A stretch of DNA of 64,000 nucleotides from Bacillota bacterium (GCA_023455425.1 JAEYCM010000012.1:1-64000), one strand, 5' to 3'; shown: positions 49,132-58,315, numbered from the stretch's first letter. Program-made: numbers and translations. Notes: generated by a model from the letters alone, not told the origin.

Positions 49132-49568
49132 TGCTGCGGGAGTATCTTGAGAACGAGTTTTTATACAAAGAGGATTGGAACTGTGCGGAGCATATGCTCA
49201 TCGGCGCGGACCGTGTATATGGATTGAAGCTGGACCGTGAGGCGTATAAGCTTGCCGCCGGGTTTGGCGGCGGCATGGCGGTGGGCGGTATCTGCGGCGC
49301 GCTCACGGGCGCCATTATGGCGCTGGGCATGCTTTTTGTACAGGAACGCGCGCATGAGGGCGAAAAAATAAAGGTGCTCACTGCGGAGCTGATCGGGCGG
49401 TACCGGCAGAGGATGGGCGAGGTGGATTGCATCCCGCTTAAGGAACACTACCGCACGGAAGAAATTAAATGCCGCGATGTAATATTGGAAGCGGCGTCGA
49501 TACTGGATGATATCGTAATACGGGAGCTTCCCGGAGCCGCTTTCGTTGCAAAAGCGCGCGGCATCTGA
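49128..49568 (+). CDS. C_GCAxxG_C_C family redox protein
   Basis: A 146-residue protein with conserved cysteines in the pattern of this family: NCAEHMLIGADRVYG, GFGGGMAVGGICGALTGAIMALG, CIPLKEHYRTEEIKCRDVIL. These proteins are thought to be exported or membrane-linked redox or metal proteins; the function is unknown. ATG 49128 overlaps the mscL stop codon and GGAGG lies seven bases upstream, so it is co-translated with mscL. Confidence 0.85.
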   Translation: MMLREYLENEFLYKEDWNCAEHMLIGADRVYGLKLDREAYKLAAGFGGGMAVGGICGALTGAIMALGMLFVQERAHEGEKIKVLTAELIGRYRQRMGEVDCIPLKEHYRTEEIKCRDVILEAASILDDIVIRELPGAAFVAKARGI

Positions 49569-49645
49569 TATTCTATTTAGACGCAATGGCCTTGCGGGGC
49601 CAAAAGGCGCATAACGCGCATGATTGGGGAGGACATGACGAGATC

Positions 49646-50875
49646 ATGAGAAACGCATTCGACGTATTGGAAGAACGCGGGTTTATCAAGCAGGCATCGC
49701 ATCCCGAAGAGCTTCGGGAACTGATGGGCAAAGAACGCATCACGTTTTATATAGGCTTTGACCCCACGGCGGACAGTTTGCATGTTGGTCATTACGTCGC
49801 CTTGATGGCGATGGCGCATATGCAGCGCGCAGGCCACCGGCCCATCGCGCTCTTGGGCGGCGGAACCACCATGATCGGTGATCCTTCCGGAAAAACGGAT
49901 ATGCGCCGCATGATGACGCAGGAAGAAATCCAAAGTAACGCCCACAAGTTTCAGGCGCAGATGTCCCGCCTTCTTGACTTTGGCGAAGGCAAAGCAATTG
50001 TCCGGAACAATGCGGACTGGCTGCTGCCGCTGAATTTCCTGGAGTTTATGCGCGACATCGGCGTGCTGTTTTCGGTAAACCGCATGCTCTCGGCGGATTG
50101 CTATAAAAACCGTATGGAGCAGGGCCTTACGTTCTTTGAAATGGGCTATATGCTCATGCAGAGCTATGATTTCCTTATGCTCAACCGCATGGAAGGCTGC
50201 GTGCTGCAGATGGGCGGGGACGACCAGTGGAGCAATATCCTGGCGGGCGCAGATCTGATCCGCCGAAAGGAGCAAAAGCCCGCGTATGCGTTGACCTGCA
50301 CGCTTCTAACCACCAGCGACGGCCGCAAAATGGGCAAGACCGAAAAGGGCGCGCTCTGGCTGGATAAGGAAAAGTGCCCCGTATTCGATTTCTACCAGTA
50401 CTGGCGCAACGTGGACGACGCGGATGTGGAACGCTGCCTTGCGCTGTTGACATTCCTGCCTATGGACGAGGTACGCCGCCTTGGTGCGCTTCGTGACAGC
50501 GCCATCAACGAGGCCAAGCGCGTGCTCGCGTTTGAACTGACCAAGCAGGTGCATGGCGAAGAGGAAGCGCAAAAGGCCATGGACGCCGCAGAGGCGCTGT
50601 TTTCCGGCGGCGGCGATCTTTCCCATATGCCTACCGTAGCGCTTTCCGCGGCGGAGGCGGAAGAAACCGGCCTCCGGGTGACGGATCTTCTGGTGAAAGG
50701 CAACCTTGCAAAATCCAAGAGCGACGCGCGCAGGCTCATTGAAAGCGGCGCAGTGTTCCTTGGCGACGATAAGGTGGAGGACGTTTACTTTGCGCTTTCC
50801 CCCGAAAGCGTACAGGGGGACGGCGTTATTCTGAGGAAGGGCAAGAAGGGCTTCTGCCGTATCCGTCTTAGCTGA
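49646..50875 (+). CDS. tyrS: Tyrosyl-tRNA synthetase
   Basis: A 409-residue class I synthetase. The HIGH-type motif is FDPTADSLHVGHYVALMAMA, the KMSKS equivalent KMGKTEKGALWLD, with MGGDDQWSNILAGADLI at the tyrosine site and a C-terminal S4 RNA-binding domain (VTDLLVKGNLAKSKSDARRL). ATG 49646 has GGGGAGG about 13 bases upstream, rather far. No T-box-like leader was recognised. Its TGA overlaps the next start (TGATG). Confidence 0.95.
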   Translation: MRNAFDVLEERGFIKQASHPEELRELMGKERITFYIGFDPTADSLHVGHYVALMAMAHMQRAGHRPIALLGGGTTMIGDPSGKTDMRRMMTQEEIQSNAHKFQAQMSRLLDFGEGKAIVRNNADWLLPLNFLEFMRDIGVLFSVNRMLSADCYKNRMEQGLTFFEMGYMLMQSYDFLMLNRMEGCVLQMGGDDQWSNILAGADLIRRKEQKPAYALTCTLLTTSDGRKMGKTEKGALWLDKEKCPVFDFYQYWRNVDDADVERCLALLTFLPMDEVRRLGALRDSAINEAKRVLAFELTKQVHGEEEAQKAMDAAEALFSGGGDLSHMPTVALSAAEAEETGLRVTDLLVKGNLAKSKSDARRLIESGAVFLGDDKVEDVYFALSPESVQGDGVILRKGKKGFCRIRLS

Positions 50876-51501
50876 TGCGCGCGTACCGCACGGTGCAAAA
50901 AGAGGCTCAAATCGAGCTGGTGATCCAAAAATCCCGCTTTATTGGCCGCTGCTTTCCCGTAACGCAGGAGGATGCGGCGCTTTCTAAGCTTGCGGAGTTG
51001 CGCAAACAGCATTGGGACGCCACCCACAACTGCTTTGCCTATTGCATTGGCGCGGATGTTTCCGCCGCGCGTTTTAGCGACGACGGGGAGCCTGCGGGAA
51101 CCGCCGGACTTCCCATGATGGAAGCCATCCGCCAAAAAGGATTGGTTGACGTATTGTGCGTCGTCACGCGGTATTTCGGCGGCGTGTTATTAGGAACTGG
51201 CGGATTGGTACGCGCCTATTCCAGGGCGGCCTCCATGAGCATGGAGGCTGCGGGCATCGTGGAAATGTGCCCGTGCGTCACACTTTTGATTAAGACCGAT
51301 TATTCCCGTTTTGCCGTTATCGAGCCGCTTTTGCGCAAGGACGGCAACCTGAAGGATATTCGTTACACGGAGGATGTGGAGGCGGACCTGGTGGTGCCCG
51401 AAGAGGACGTTGCGGCATTTTCCCGGCTGCTGATCGAAAAAACTGACGGCCGCGTGCAGCCGCAGGAAACCGGAAGGGCATATGGCGCGTTTCCTTTATA
51501 A
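50875..51501 (+). CDS. YigZ/IMPACT family protein
   Basis: A 208-residue protein. The N-terminal IMPACT domain has IQKSRFIGRCFPVTQEDAA, ATHNCFAYCIGAD, FSDDGEPAGTAGLPMMEAI and VVTRYFGGVLLGTGGLVRAYS, followed by a ferredoxin-like C-terminal domain (DUF1949). Members may regulate translation or act as unspecific proteases; the function is unclear. Overlaps tyrS by one base, so it is translationally coupled. Confidence 0.93.
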   Translation: MRAYRTVQKEAQIELVIQKSRFIGRCFPVTQEDAALSKLAELRKQHWDATHNCFAYCIGADVSAARFSDDGEPAGTAGLPMMEAIRQKGLVDVLCVVTRYFGGVLLGTGGLVRAYSRAASMSMEAAGIVEMCPCVTLLIKTDYSRFAVIEPLLRKDGNLKDIRYTEDVEADLVVPEEDVAAFSRLLIEKTDGRVQPQETGRAYGAFPL

Positions 51502-51576
51502 AGACGCAGCCGCTCCAACAAAAGCTGATTTTTCCCGGCCAGACGGGAACGAATTTAAAGACAGCGGAGGGATCGT

Positions 51577-52641
51577 ATGGAATTCACCATCAGCAGGACG
51601 GCGGCGCCTAAAGCGAAGCCGCAGGATGAAACCAAGCTTGGGTTTGGCAAAGTCTTTTCGGATCATATGTTTATTATGGAATTTGAAGAGGGCAGAGGCT
51701 GGCACAACGCAAGAATACAGCCCTACCAGAGCCTGCAGATCGACCCCGCAAGCCCTGTGCTGCACTACGGGCAGGAGATATTCGAGGGTCTCAAGGCCTA
51801 CCGCTCCAGGAAGGACGAGATCCTTCTGTTCCGCGCGCGGGACAATGCCCGCCGTCTGAACAAAGGCGCACAGAGGATGTGCATGCCTGAGATCGATGTG
51901 GAAGACAACTATCAAGCCATGGCGGCGCTTGTGGATCTGGAACGCGATTGGGTGCCCCATGCCCCCGGCGCGACGCTGTATCTGCGTCCCACGCTGATTG
52001 CCGACGGCGCGGCGCTTGGCGTACACAGAGCGGAGCGTTTTCTCTATTTCATCATCTGCTCGCCGTCAGGCGCATATTATCCTTCGGGCCTTGCGCCTAT
52101 CCGCATCTATGTGGAGGACAATTACGTCAGGGCCGTCAAAGGCGGCACCGGGAATGCAAAAACCGGCGGCAACTATGCCGCAAGCATCAAGGCTGCGGAA
52201 GAAGCCGCTGCGCGCGGATACAGCCAGGTGCTTTGGCTGGACGGTGTGGAGCGCAAGTATGTCGAAGAAGTGGGCGCCATGAACATGATGTTCCTCATCG
52301 GCGATACCATCTGCACCGCACCCGTGGAAGGCAGCATACTCGACGGCATCACCCGCAAATCCATACTCACCCTTGCTGGCGAGATGGGCTTCAAGGTGGC
52401 CGAGCGTAAAATCGCAATTTCCGAGCTTGTGGAGGCAGGGGAGAGCGGCGAACTTAAGGAAGCGTTCGGCGTCGGTACGGCGGCTGTTGTTTCCCCGGTT
52501 GGCGAACTCCACTATAAGGGCAAGAGCGTCATTGTCAACGACGGCAGGATCGGCAGCGTGACGCAGAAGCTCTACGATACGCTCACCGGGCTGCAGTTTG
52601 GGGAGATCGAGGATACGCACGGCTGGGTCACCCGGGTTTAA
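51577..52641 (+). CDS. ilvE: Branched-chain amino acid aminotransferase
   Basis: A 354-residue fold-type IV PLP enzyme that interconverts valine, leucine and isoleucine with their keto acids. It has LHYGQEIFEGLKAYR near residue 65, TLYLRPTLIADGAALGV, the cofactor-lysine region VKGGTGNAKTGGNYAASI and EEVGAMNMMFLIGD and LDGITRKSILTLA. Length matches bacterial IlvE of the eukaryotic-like group. GGAGGG ribosome binding site. Confidence 0.95.
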   Translation: MEFTISRTAAPKAKPQDETKLGFGKVFSDHMFIMEFEEGRGWHNARIQPYQSLQIDPASPVLHYGQEIFEGLKAYRSRKDEILLFRARDNARRLNKGAQRMCMPEIDVEDNYQAMAALVDLERDWVPHAPGATLYLRPTLIADGAALGVHRAERFLYFIICSPSGAYYPSGLAPIRIYVEDNYVRAVKGGTGNAKTGGNYAASIKAAEEAAARGYSQVLWLDGVERKYVEEVGAMNMMFLIGDTICTAPVEGSILDGITRKSILTLAGEMGFKVAERKIAISELVEAGESGELKEAFGVGTAAVVSPVGELHYKGKSVIVNDGRIGSVTQKLYDTLTGLQFGEIEDTHGWVTRV

Positions 52642-52717
52642 AAAGCATATTTTGTGGTAGTATCGTATTGAAAGATACATATACTCCAAAGACCGCAAAA
52701 GGAGATACCATAATCCC

Positions 52718-54637
52718 ATGAAAAGAATTGTTTCCGCATTAAGCGTATTACTATTGTTGCTGTTGCTTGCGCCGGTGTCGCTTGCGGCGACTGTGCAGGT
52801 CACAACAGAGCCTGCGCAGATTACCTCGGCCGGAACGATTAGCGCGAGATTTTCCGTCGTGAACGATTCCGCCTATGAGATGCGGGATATCAATATTTCC
52901 GGGAACGGGTTATCCGGCAGCAGCCAGTTGTCCAGCCAGGTGGTGCCGCCCAACGGCAAGCTGAACTTTACCATCAGCAGTATCGAAGTTACAGAAGATA
53001 TGCTGGGGCAGACGATGACCTATACGCTTATCTGGACGGAAAACGGCGCGCCAAAATCGAAGGACGTATCCATTACGCTGGGCATGGCGCCCGCCGCAGA
53101 AATGACGGCGACGCGCACCGCCAGCAAGACATCCGGAAAATCCGGCGAAAAGGTGACGCTGACCTATACCCTCAACAACCCAGGGACCGCTGATATGACG
53201 GGCATCACCGTCAAGGATACGGCGGCGGGAACGGCGGCGGTTGCAAGCAACCTGACCCTCGCGCCGGGCACGTCGAAAACCGTGACGTACGAGCTGACTT
53301 TGGGCGGGCAGGACGTCGTCAGCCAACCTTCCATTACCTATCAGATCAACGGCGAAGGCAAAGCGATTTCCATGGATCCGCTCACCATCACCGTGATGAA
53401 CGTTCAGATGGATTTCACTGTGACCAAGGGCGACCCTTCCCCGGAGGGCGTGGTGTTTACCCTTGTGCTGAGCAACAAGGGCAATCAGACCATCAGTAAC
53501 CTTACCGTCAAGGATGAGCTGGGCAACACAGTCAACCCCGAAGCCTTTGCGTTGGAAGCAGGCAAGGAGCGGACGCTCAGCTATACCGTTACGACAACGG
53601 AACTACGCAACGTATCCTTTGTGGTGACGGGCACGGACGCTTCCGGCCAGCCATATGAAAACAGGACTACAAGCTATGAAGTCTGGCCGTATGTAGACCC
53701 GAGCCATGTCTCGCTTTCGCTTTCCGCCACCGTGCTCCAGCCGCTTACCGACAGCGGACGCATGAAGGTGCGCTTTACCATACAGAACAATTCCAATGTG
53801 GATATGGTAAACGCGCTCATTTCCGAAAAAGAGCTGGGTAACATTGAGCCGATGGATATCCTGCCCCTGGGTGAAACCCAAATAGAAAAGGAACTCCTCA
53901 TCAGCGCGCCGCGCGAACTGCAGTTTACGCTCACCGCTTCCGATCCTTCCGGCGTCCAGCATACCTATGAAGCCAAGCTTAACGCGGACTATGTCTCTTT
54001 GGCTACGCCCGCGCCCAGCGCTACCCCCGCGCAGGAGGAAGAACCGGCGAGCGCCGGCGGCATGAGCGGTACATTGGTTACCGTGCTGATCGTGCTTGCG
54101 GCGCTGATGGCGGTAGCGGGCATTGCGCTGTTGGCGCTCTCCATCTACGAGCGCAGGCGCAACGCTACATTGGAGGAAGAAGAGCCGGATGAGCTGCCCC
54201 GTGCGCGCAACGCCGCGCAGGCACGGGTAAACGCTGCGGAACGCGAAGCGCAATCCCAGCCTTATCCCCTGGAACAGAATGCGGGCCGGGCCTCCCGGTT
54301 TGCGCAGCCGCAGAGAGAACCGGTGGACTTTTCCGCGCAGACGACCTCCGTTCCCGTGCAGAGAAACACGGAAAAGCCGGTGTTCCAGCCCGCGCCTTCC
54401 CGCACGCCGGTCCAGCCGCAGGAGAGAACGCCCGTTCAACAGCAGGAAAGGGCATACGTTCAGGCGCAGGAGCGCGTACCCATCCAGCCACAGGAAAGAG
54501 TTCCTTTCCAGCCGCGCGTTCCGCAGCAGCCGCAGATACGCCATGTGGAGCCGGAACCCGAGCAGAGGCCGCCTCAGGCCTCGCCGGAAATCCGTAACCG
54601 GGTGCATCGGGTGCGGAGCACGGACGACCAGCGATAA
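52718..54637 (+). CDS. Exported Ig-like protein with cytoplasmic Gln-Pro repeats
   Basis: A 639-residue protein. Signal peptide (MKRIVSALSVLLLLLLLAPV), about four Ig/CARDB-like domains (for example KVTLTYTLNNPGTADMTGIT and VVFTLVLSNKGNQTISNLTV) to residue 425, an Ala/Pro linker, one span (MSGTLVTVLIVLAALMAVAG, about 448-470) and a 165-residue cytoplasmic tail. The tail has repeats of the form VQPQERTPVQQQERAYVQAQ continuing to about residue 605, rich in Gln, Pro and Arg. It resembles the CARDB-like subunit at 45492 but has no transporter genes beside it. Function unknown. Confidence 0.75.
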   Translation: MKRIVSALSVLLLLLLLAPVSLAATVQVTTEPAQITSAGTISARFSVVNDSAYEMRDINISGNGLSGSSQLSSQVVPPNGKLNFTISSIEVTEDMLGQTMTYTLIWTENGAPKSKDVSITLGMAPAAEMTATRTASKTSGKSGEKVTLTYTLNNPGTADMTGITVKDTAAGTAAVASNLTLAPGTSKTVTYELTLGGQDVVSQPSITYQINGEGKAISMDPLTITVMNVQMDFTVTKGDPSPEGVVFTLVLSNKGNQTISNLTVKDELGNTVNPEAFALEAGKERTLSYTVTTTELRNVSFVVTGTDASGQPYENRTTSYEVWPYVDPSHVSLSLSATVLQPLTDSGRMKVRFTIQNNSNVDMVNALISEKELGNIEPMDILPLGETQIEKELLISAPRELQFTLTASDPSGVQHTYEAKLNADYVSLATPAPSATPAQEEEPASAGGMSGTLVTVLIVLAALMAVAGIALLALSIYERRRNATLEEEEPDELPRARNAAQARVNAAEREAQSQPYPLEQNAGRASRFAQPQREPVDFSAQTTSVPVQRNTEKPVFQPAPSRTPVQPQERTPVQQQERAYVQAQERVPIQPQERVPFQPRVPQQPQIRHVEPEPEQRPPQASPEIRNRVHRVRSTDDQR

Positions 54638-54920
54638 CGAAATAGTTTCATGCGGGGGAGGCGTCGCCTCCTCCGCAAGCTTGTTAAAAGAACTGGATGG
54701 CCTTTTAAGATACCGCGGTTATAGACTTTATTCGCGAGCGGCGACATGTGCGGCGTGAGCGTGAAGCCTTGCAGGAACCGTCGACCGCACCGAAGGTGCA
54801 GGCGGTTCCTGTAAAACTCAAAAAAGTGCCGCAGGCACTTTTTTGATCGTCTTGCGGGGGAGGCATCGCCTCCTCCGCTGTTGCATGCAAAAGAGAGAAA
54901 AGATAAGAGGGGTCAATTCC
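54638..54920 (+). other. Hairpin-rich gap with duplicated GC stem
   Basis: TGCGGGGGAGGC with GCCTCCTCCGC occurs at 54651-54676 and again at 54853-54880, differing in one loop base. Between them are CAGGAACCG with CGGTTCCTG (54772-54811) and the terminator at 54820-54844. No gene is evident. Confidence 0.55.
54820..54844 (+). terminator. Terminator before DUF2461 gene
   Basis: AAAAAAGTGCC, loop GCA, GGCACTTTTTT; symmetrical A and T runs suggest it works in both directions. Confidence 0.75.
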
Positions 54921-55595
54921 ATGCAAACATTTTCCGGCCTCACGGAGGATACCTACCGCTTTTTCTGGGAAATCGCGTTCAACAATGAACACTCCTTCTT
55001 TGAAGAAAACCGCAAGCGCTATGAAAAGAACGTCAAGGAGCCCATGCTTGCGCTGGCGGACGCTTTGGGAGAAGCCGCGCTGAAAGTAGACCCCAATTTT
55101 AACGTCCGACCCTCCGCCGTCGTATCCCGCATCCGCAGGGATACCCGCTACACCAAGGACAAGTCCCCGTACCGGGATCACGCGTTCCTTTCTTTTAAAT
55201 ATCCCGGTGCGTCCACGGGGGAGAGCTTTGTGCTCTACGCCGAGTTTGAGCGCACGGCCTACGGCTATGGCATGGGCATGTACTACCCACTGCCGCAGTT
55301 CATGGCGGATGCCCGACGCCGCATGCTTGCCCGGCCGCAGAAGTTTTTAGAGATCGTCAACAACCCCGCGTTTGCGGAGCGGTTCTCATGGCAGGGGGAG
55401 GAGTTCAAGCGGCAGCGGTTTTTGGACGCGCCGGAGGAACTTCGTCCCTGGCTCAACAAGCGCAGCCTGTCCTTCTGCTTTTCTTCCAAGGAACTCTCGA
55501 ATACCATGAAGCCGGAACTGGTGGATGAAATCAACGAAGGCTTTTTGCTGTTAAAGCCGTTGTACCGTTTTCTGCTGGGTCTGAATGAAAAGTAA
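54921..55595 (+). CDS. DUF2461 family protein
   Basis: A 224-residue protein. MQTFSGLTEDTYRFFWEIAF, NNEHSFFEENRKRYEKNVKEPM, VSRIRRDTRYTKDKSPYRDHAFLSF and YYPLPQFMADARRRM are the hallmarks of DUF2461, a widespread family of unknown biochemical role. Start chosen at ATG 54921 with AGAGGGG upstream; the earlier frame lies in the hairpin region. Confidence 0.9.
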   Translation: MQTFSGLTEDTYRFFWEIAFNNEHSFFEENRKRYEKNVKEPMLALADALGEAALKVDPNFNVRPSAVVSRIRRDTRYTKDKSPYRDHAFLSFKYPGASTGESFVLYAEFERTAYGYGMGMYYPLPQFMADARRRMLARPQKFLEIVNNPAFAERFSWQGEEFKRQRFLDAPEELRPWLNKRSLSFCFSSKELSNTMKPELVDEINEGFLLLKPLYRFLLGLNEK

Positions 55596-55616
55596 TAAAG
55601 CGAATAAAAAAGCGCG

Positions 55617-55888
55617 TGGCACGTATTTTGAATTTTCACAAGGTATCGCCGCCTGCGGCGGCGACGATAGACTATTTTATTTAATAGCGGGAGGGCTCCG
55701 CCCCCCGCGCCCCCTGAATACAGGCATTCTTTAGGAAGGGGCATGGGAATCGATTGTGCCGCCAAAGGCTGCATATCATATTTGTAAGATCTTCGAATGT
55801 ACCATTCAGGGGCATGTAGTTTCCCAAAATCCGTCGACACTGAAGCGCCGATACCTTGAAACTCTTAGCAAATTTGTTGAATGCAGAA
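55617..55888 (+). mobile_element. MITE-like element family 1, copy 3
   Basis: The core runs from TTTTCACAAGGTATCGCCGC (55633) to GCGCCGATACCTTGAAA (55861); the ends CAAGGTATCGCCGC and CAAGGTATCGGCGC (reverse complement of the right end) are nearly perfect inverted repeats. The interior has GCGGGAGGGCTCCGCCCCCC and GCATATCATATTTGTAAG, close to copy 2. It lies between convergent genes, against a terminator hairpin. Confidence 0.75.
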
Positions 55889-55910
55889 AGGAACGGTAAA
55901 GCCGTTCCTT
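55888..55910. terminator. Terminator between convergent genes
   Basis: AAGGAACGG, loop TAAAG, CCGTTCCTT; T runs are short, so moderate confidence. Confidence 0.55.
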
Positions 55911-55914
55911 CTTG

Positions 55915-57792
55915 CTATTTTCTCACATCATAAATCGTCACCGTATCGTTTGCATACGCCACCGGGAACTGCAAAAAGTATCCTTCGTTCACCGCATACG
56001 TATAGCGCTCATAATTGCTGATAAACACATAGTCGATGCCGTATGTTGTTTGCAGCGCGTCAAAGCAAACTTCCGGCTGCTCAAACAGCAGTTTCACCTG
56101 CTGTTCGCGGGTTTCATAATCAAGCCCGTGATAGTAGAGGTAGGAACCCGTGCCACACAGGATGTTCCTTCCGGTGAGGGAGGAGACGGCGTTGTTGTGG
56201 TTGGTAGCCGTCAAAAACAGCGCGTCGGGCGCGGTGCCCTCGTTGATATAGGCTGCGGCTGCCGTTTCATCGGCGCTGAATTGCTCATAATCGCTGATCG
56301 TCTCGCGCGCAAGCGTCAATGTGCCGGAAAGGAACAGGGCGCAAAGCGTAAGGGCCGCAAGATACCGTCTGCCCGCAAAGCCGCTTAACTGCTTGTACAG
56401 GTCGATAAGCAGCCGGCCCACGATGCCGCAGGTAAACGCGAACCAGACAAAGAGCAGTTTGTTGTTATCGTACGGATTGGGCTGGAACAGCAGGAACTCC
56501 GAAAAGAACCAGATCAGGACAGTTCCGCCGTAAAAGACCTTTTCCTCCTTGGGCAGCCGGAAGAATGCGATGGGCAGCAGCAGGAAAAGAAGACCCAGGT
56601 TTTTGATATAGAACCACAGGTAGGAGTCCGTCTCATTCCCCCAGTTGAAATGCGGCTGAAGAAAATCCCCGGATTGCCGGAATGTAAACAACACGAGCTG
56701 CGGCAGCGCCAGGGCGGCAGCGATCAGCCCGTATTTGACCCAGCCCAGTAAAATGTCCTTGTTTTGCCGGGAAATGAACGCGTACAGCACATACACCACG
56801 CTGACCATACCAAGGGCCAGGAAGGAATGTGTGTGGACAAGCGGCAAACAGCCCGCAATAACGCCCAGCGGCACGAACAGCTTCGGTTCGCGCTCAAACG
56901 CCGCGCGCCGCAATAAAAACAGTGCGGGAAACAGCAGCGCCCATCCAAACAGAGTGGCGCGCTGGGGAACAAGCATATCCGCGATCGGGTTGACCCACCT
57001 TAGGCCGATATCGGGCAGGTTGGTGGGCGTATTGTAAAAGCCGGTGAATATGCGGGTAAACGCCTCCGGGTTTGTCTTCCACAGATCAAGAAAATACCAG
57101 GACCCAAATCCTCCGCCTAAGAAAAACAGCAGCGTACAAAATATCGCGGTACCGGTTTTTTTCTGCCACTGCAAAAAGAAACAGTAAACGCCTAAGAGTA
57201 CCAGCGCATACGCAAGCAGCGCGGGCAGCAGCATGGAAAGACGCAATGACGCGCCCAGCGCATAAAACGTGGCGCTGATGCTGTCGCACAGAAATGGATA
57301 GCCGACCGCCGTGCCCGGGAATATGGAATACTGCGGCGGAAATATCCCCTGTTCCGCGATGCTGGTAACAAGCCCAAGATGCAGCGGCAGATCCCCGAAT
57401 GTGGATTGCCCGGAATGCAGCGCTCCATCAACAGGCCGGACGATGTGGGTCAAAAACAGGTATCCGCCCAAAAGGAACAATGGCAGCAGGGTAACTAACG
57501 CCGGGCGAAGCTCCACAGCCGTTATGGAGATGACCGCCTTTTTTCTTCCAAACAGAAACGCCGCCAGTCCTGCGGCTGCGCATGCAAGCAAAGCAAGCAT
57601 TTGGGCCAGCAAGGTAAAGCGAAATACAAACCCAAACAGCGCGGGCAGCCACAATAGCAGCAACAACGAGAAAACGCCCCCCATCCACCAGCGGAACAGA
57701 GGCCGTTCCGCCGGGAATAAGGCGCGTGCAATCAATTGCCCTGCCGCAAGATATACGAACAGGTAAAGAAACGCAAGCATGTCAGACAGCAT
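55915..57792 (-). CDS. Polytopic membrane protein, GT-C glycosyltransferase-like
   Basis: A 625-residue protein with about 13 membrane spans and a C-terminal extracellular domain of about 130 residues. The loop HSGQSTFGDLPLHLGLVTSI after the third or fourth span has the acidic pattern (FGDLPLH) found in GT-C enzymes, and the C-terminal part (DETAAAAYINEGTAPDALFL) looks like the soluble domain of oligosaccharyl or mannosyl transferases. No closer family is recognised. I choose ATG 57792, just after the stop of the PH-domain gene, where the hydrophobic protein begins. Confidence 0.72.
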   Translation of the reverse strand: MLSDMLAFLYLFVYLAAGQLIARALFPAERPLFRWWMGGVFSLLLLLWLPALFGFVFRFTLLAQMLALLACAAAGLAAFLFGRKKAVISITAVELRPALVTLLPLFLLGGYLFLTHIVRPVDGALHSGQSTFGDLPLHLGLVTSIAEQGIFPPQYSIFPGTAVGYPFLCDSISATFYALGASLRLSMLLPALLAYALVLLGVYCFFLQWQKKTGTAIFCTLLFFLGGGFGSWYFLDLWKTNPEAFTRIFTGFYNTPTNLPDIGLRWVNPIADMLVPQRATLFGWALLFPALFLLRRAAFEREPKLFVPLGVIAGCLPLVHTHSFLALGMVSVVYVLYAFISRQNKDILLGWVKYGLIAAALALPQLVLFTFRQSGDFLQPHFNWGNETDSYLWFYIKNLGLLFLLLPIAFFRLPKEEKVFYGGTVLIWFFSEFLLFQPNPYDNNKLLFVWFAFTCGIVGRLLIDLYKQLSGFAGRRYLAALTLCALFLSGTLTLARETISDYEQFSADETAAAAYINEGTAPDALFLTATNHNNAVSSLTGRNILCGTGSYLYYHGLDYETREQQVKLLFEQPEVCFDALQTTYGIDYVFISNYERYTYAVNEGYFLQFPVAYANDTVTIYDVRK

Positions 57793-57796
57793 ATGA

Positions 57797-58252
57797 TCAG
57801 TCCGGTATCCCGTCCCCGTCAACATCCGCAAAAGGATGGTTGGGGATTGCGTCCCCATCCTGTATGAGGCCTGCCGCGCCGTAGATTTCGCGGCCGGTCA
57901 GCCCCTTTTCTCTGCGCTCCTGTTCAATGATGCGGCTCAAAAACTTGCGTACCGCCTCGGGCTTTGCGACATTTTTAATTTCCATGGTTTCGTGCGTCTG
58001 ATCGGCGCTGTAGAGCGTGACGGTACCTACGCCGAATATCTTTTGCCCCAGCGTGCGCACAAGTTTGATATCCAGAATACGATACAGGAGGATTTCGTTG
58101 GTCTCGGTGCGGAACAGCCCTTTGCGCGTAGTGAAGCGGTCTTTATCCACTTCATAGACGGTAAAGCTCAGCGGCATGCCCAAGATGCGTTTGCGGTCGC
58201 GCCAGAGCGGTTTTTCTTCCGAAATTTCGTTCAAGTATGGCTGCTTGGCCAT
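57797..58252 (-). CDS. Bacterial PH domain (bPH2) protein
   Basis: A 151-residue protein with a YdbS/DUF304-like pleckstrin fold: LGMPLSFTVYEVDKDRFTTR, TNEILLYRILDIKLVRTLGQ, KIFGVGTVTLYSADQTHETM and IKNVAKPEAVRKFLSRIIEQ. It has no membrane span. The tail ends DVDGDGIPD, a dockerin/EF-hand-like calcium motif. Immediately upstream of and probably co-transcribed with the GT-C-like gene. RBS GGAGCG. Confidence 0.82.
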   Translation of the reverse strand: MAKQPYLNEISEEKPLWRDRKRILGMPLSFTVYEVDKDRFTTRKGLFRTETNEILLYRILDIKLVRTLGQKIFGVGTVTLYSADQTHETMEIKNVAKPEAVRKFLSRIIEQERREKGLTGREIYGAAGLIQDGDAIPNHPFADVDGDGIPD

Positions 58253-58285
58253 TCATTTCACGCTCCAATCCTGCTGTTTACAGGT

Positions 58286-58315
58286 ATTATACTCCAAATG
58301 GGTATCAACTGCAAA
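58286..58315 (-). promoter_or_regulatory. Promoter of PH-domain gene
   Basis: Minus strand TTTGCA, 18-base spacer, perfect TATAAT, 34 bases before the start codon. Confidence 0.65.
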
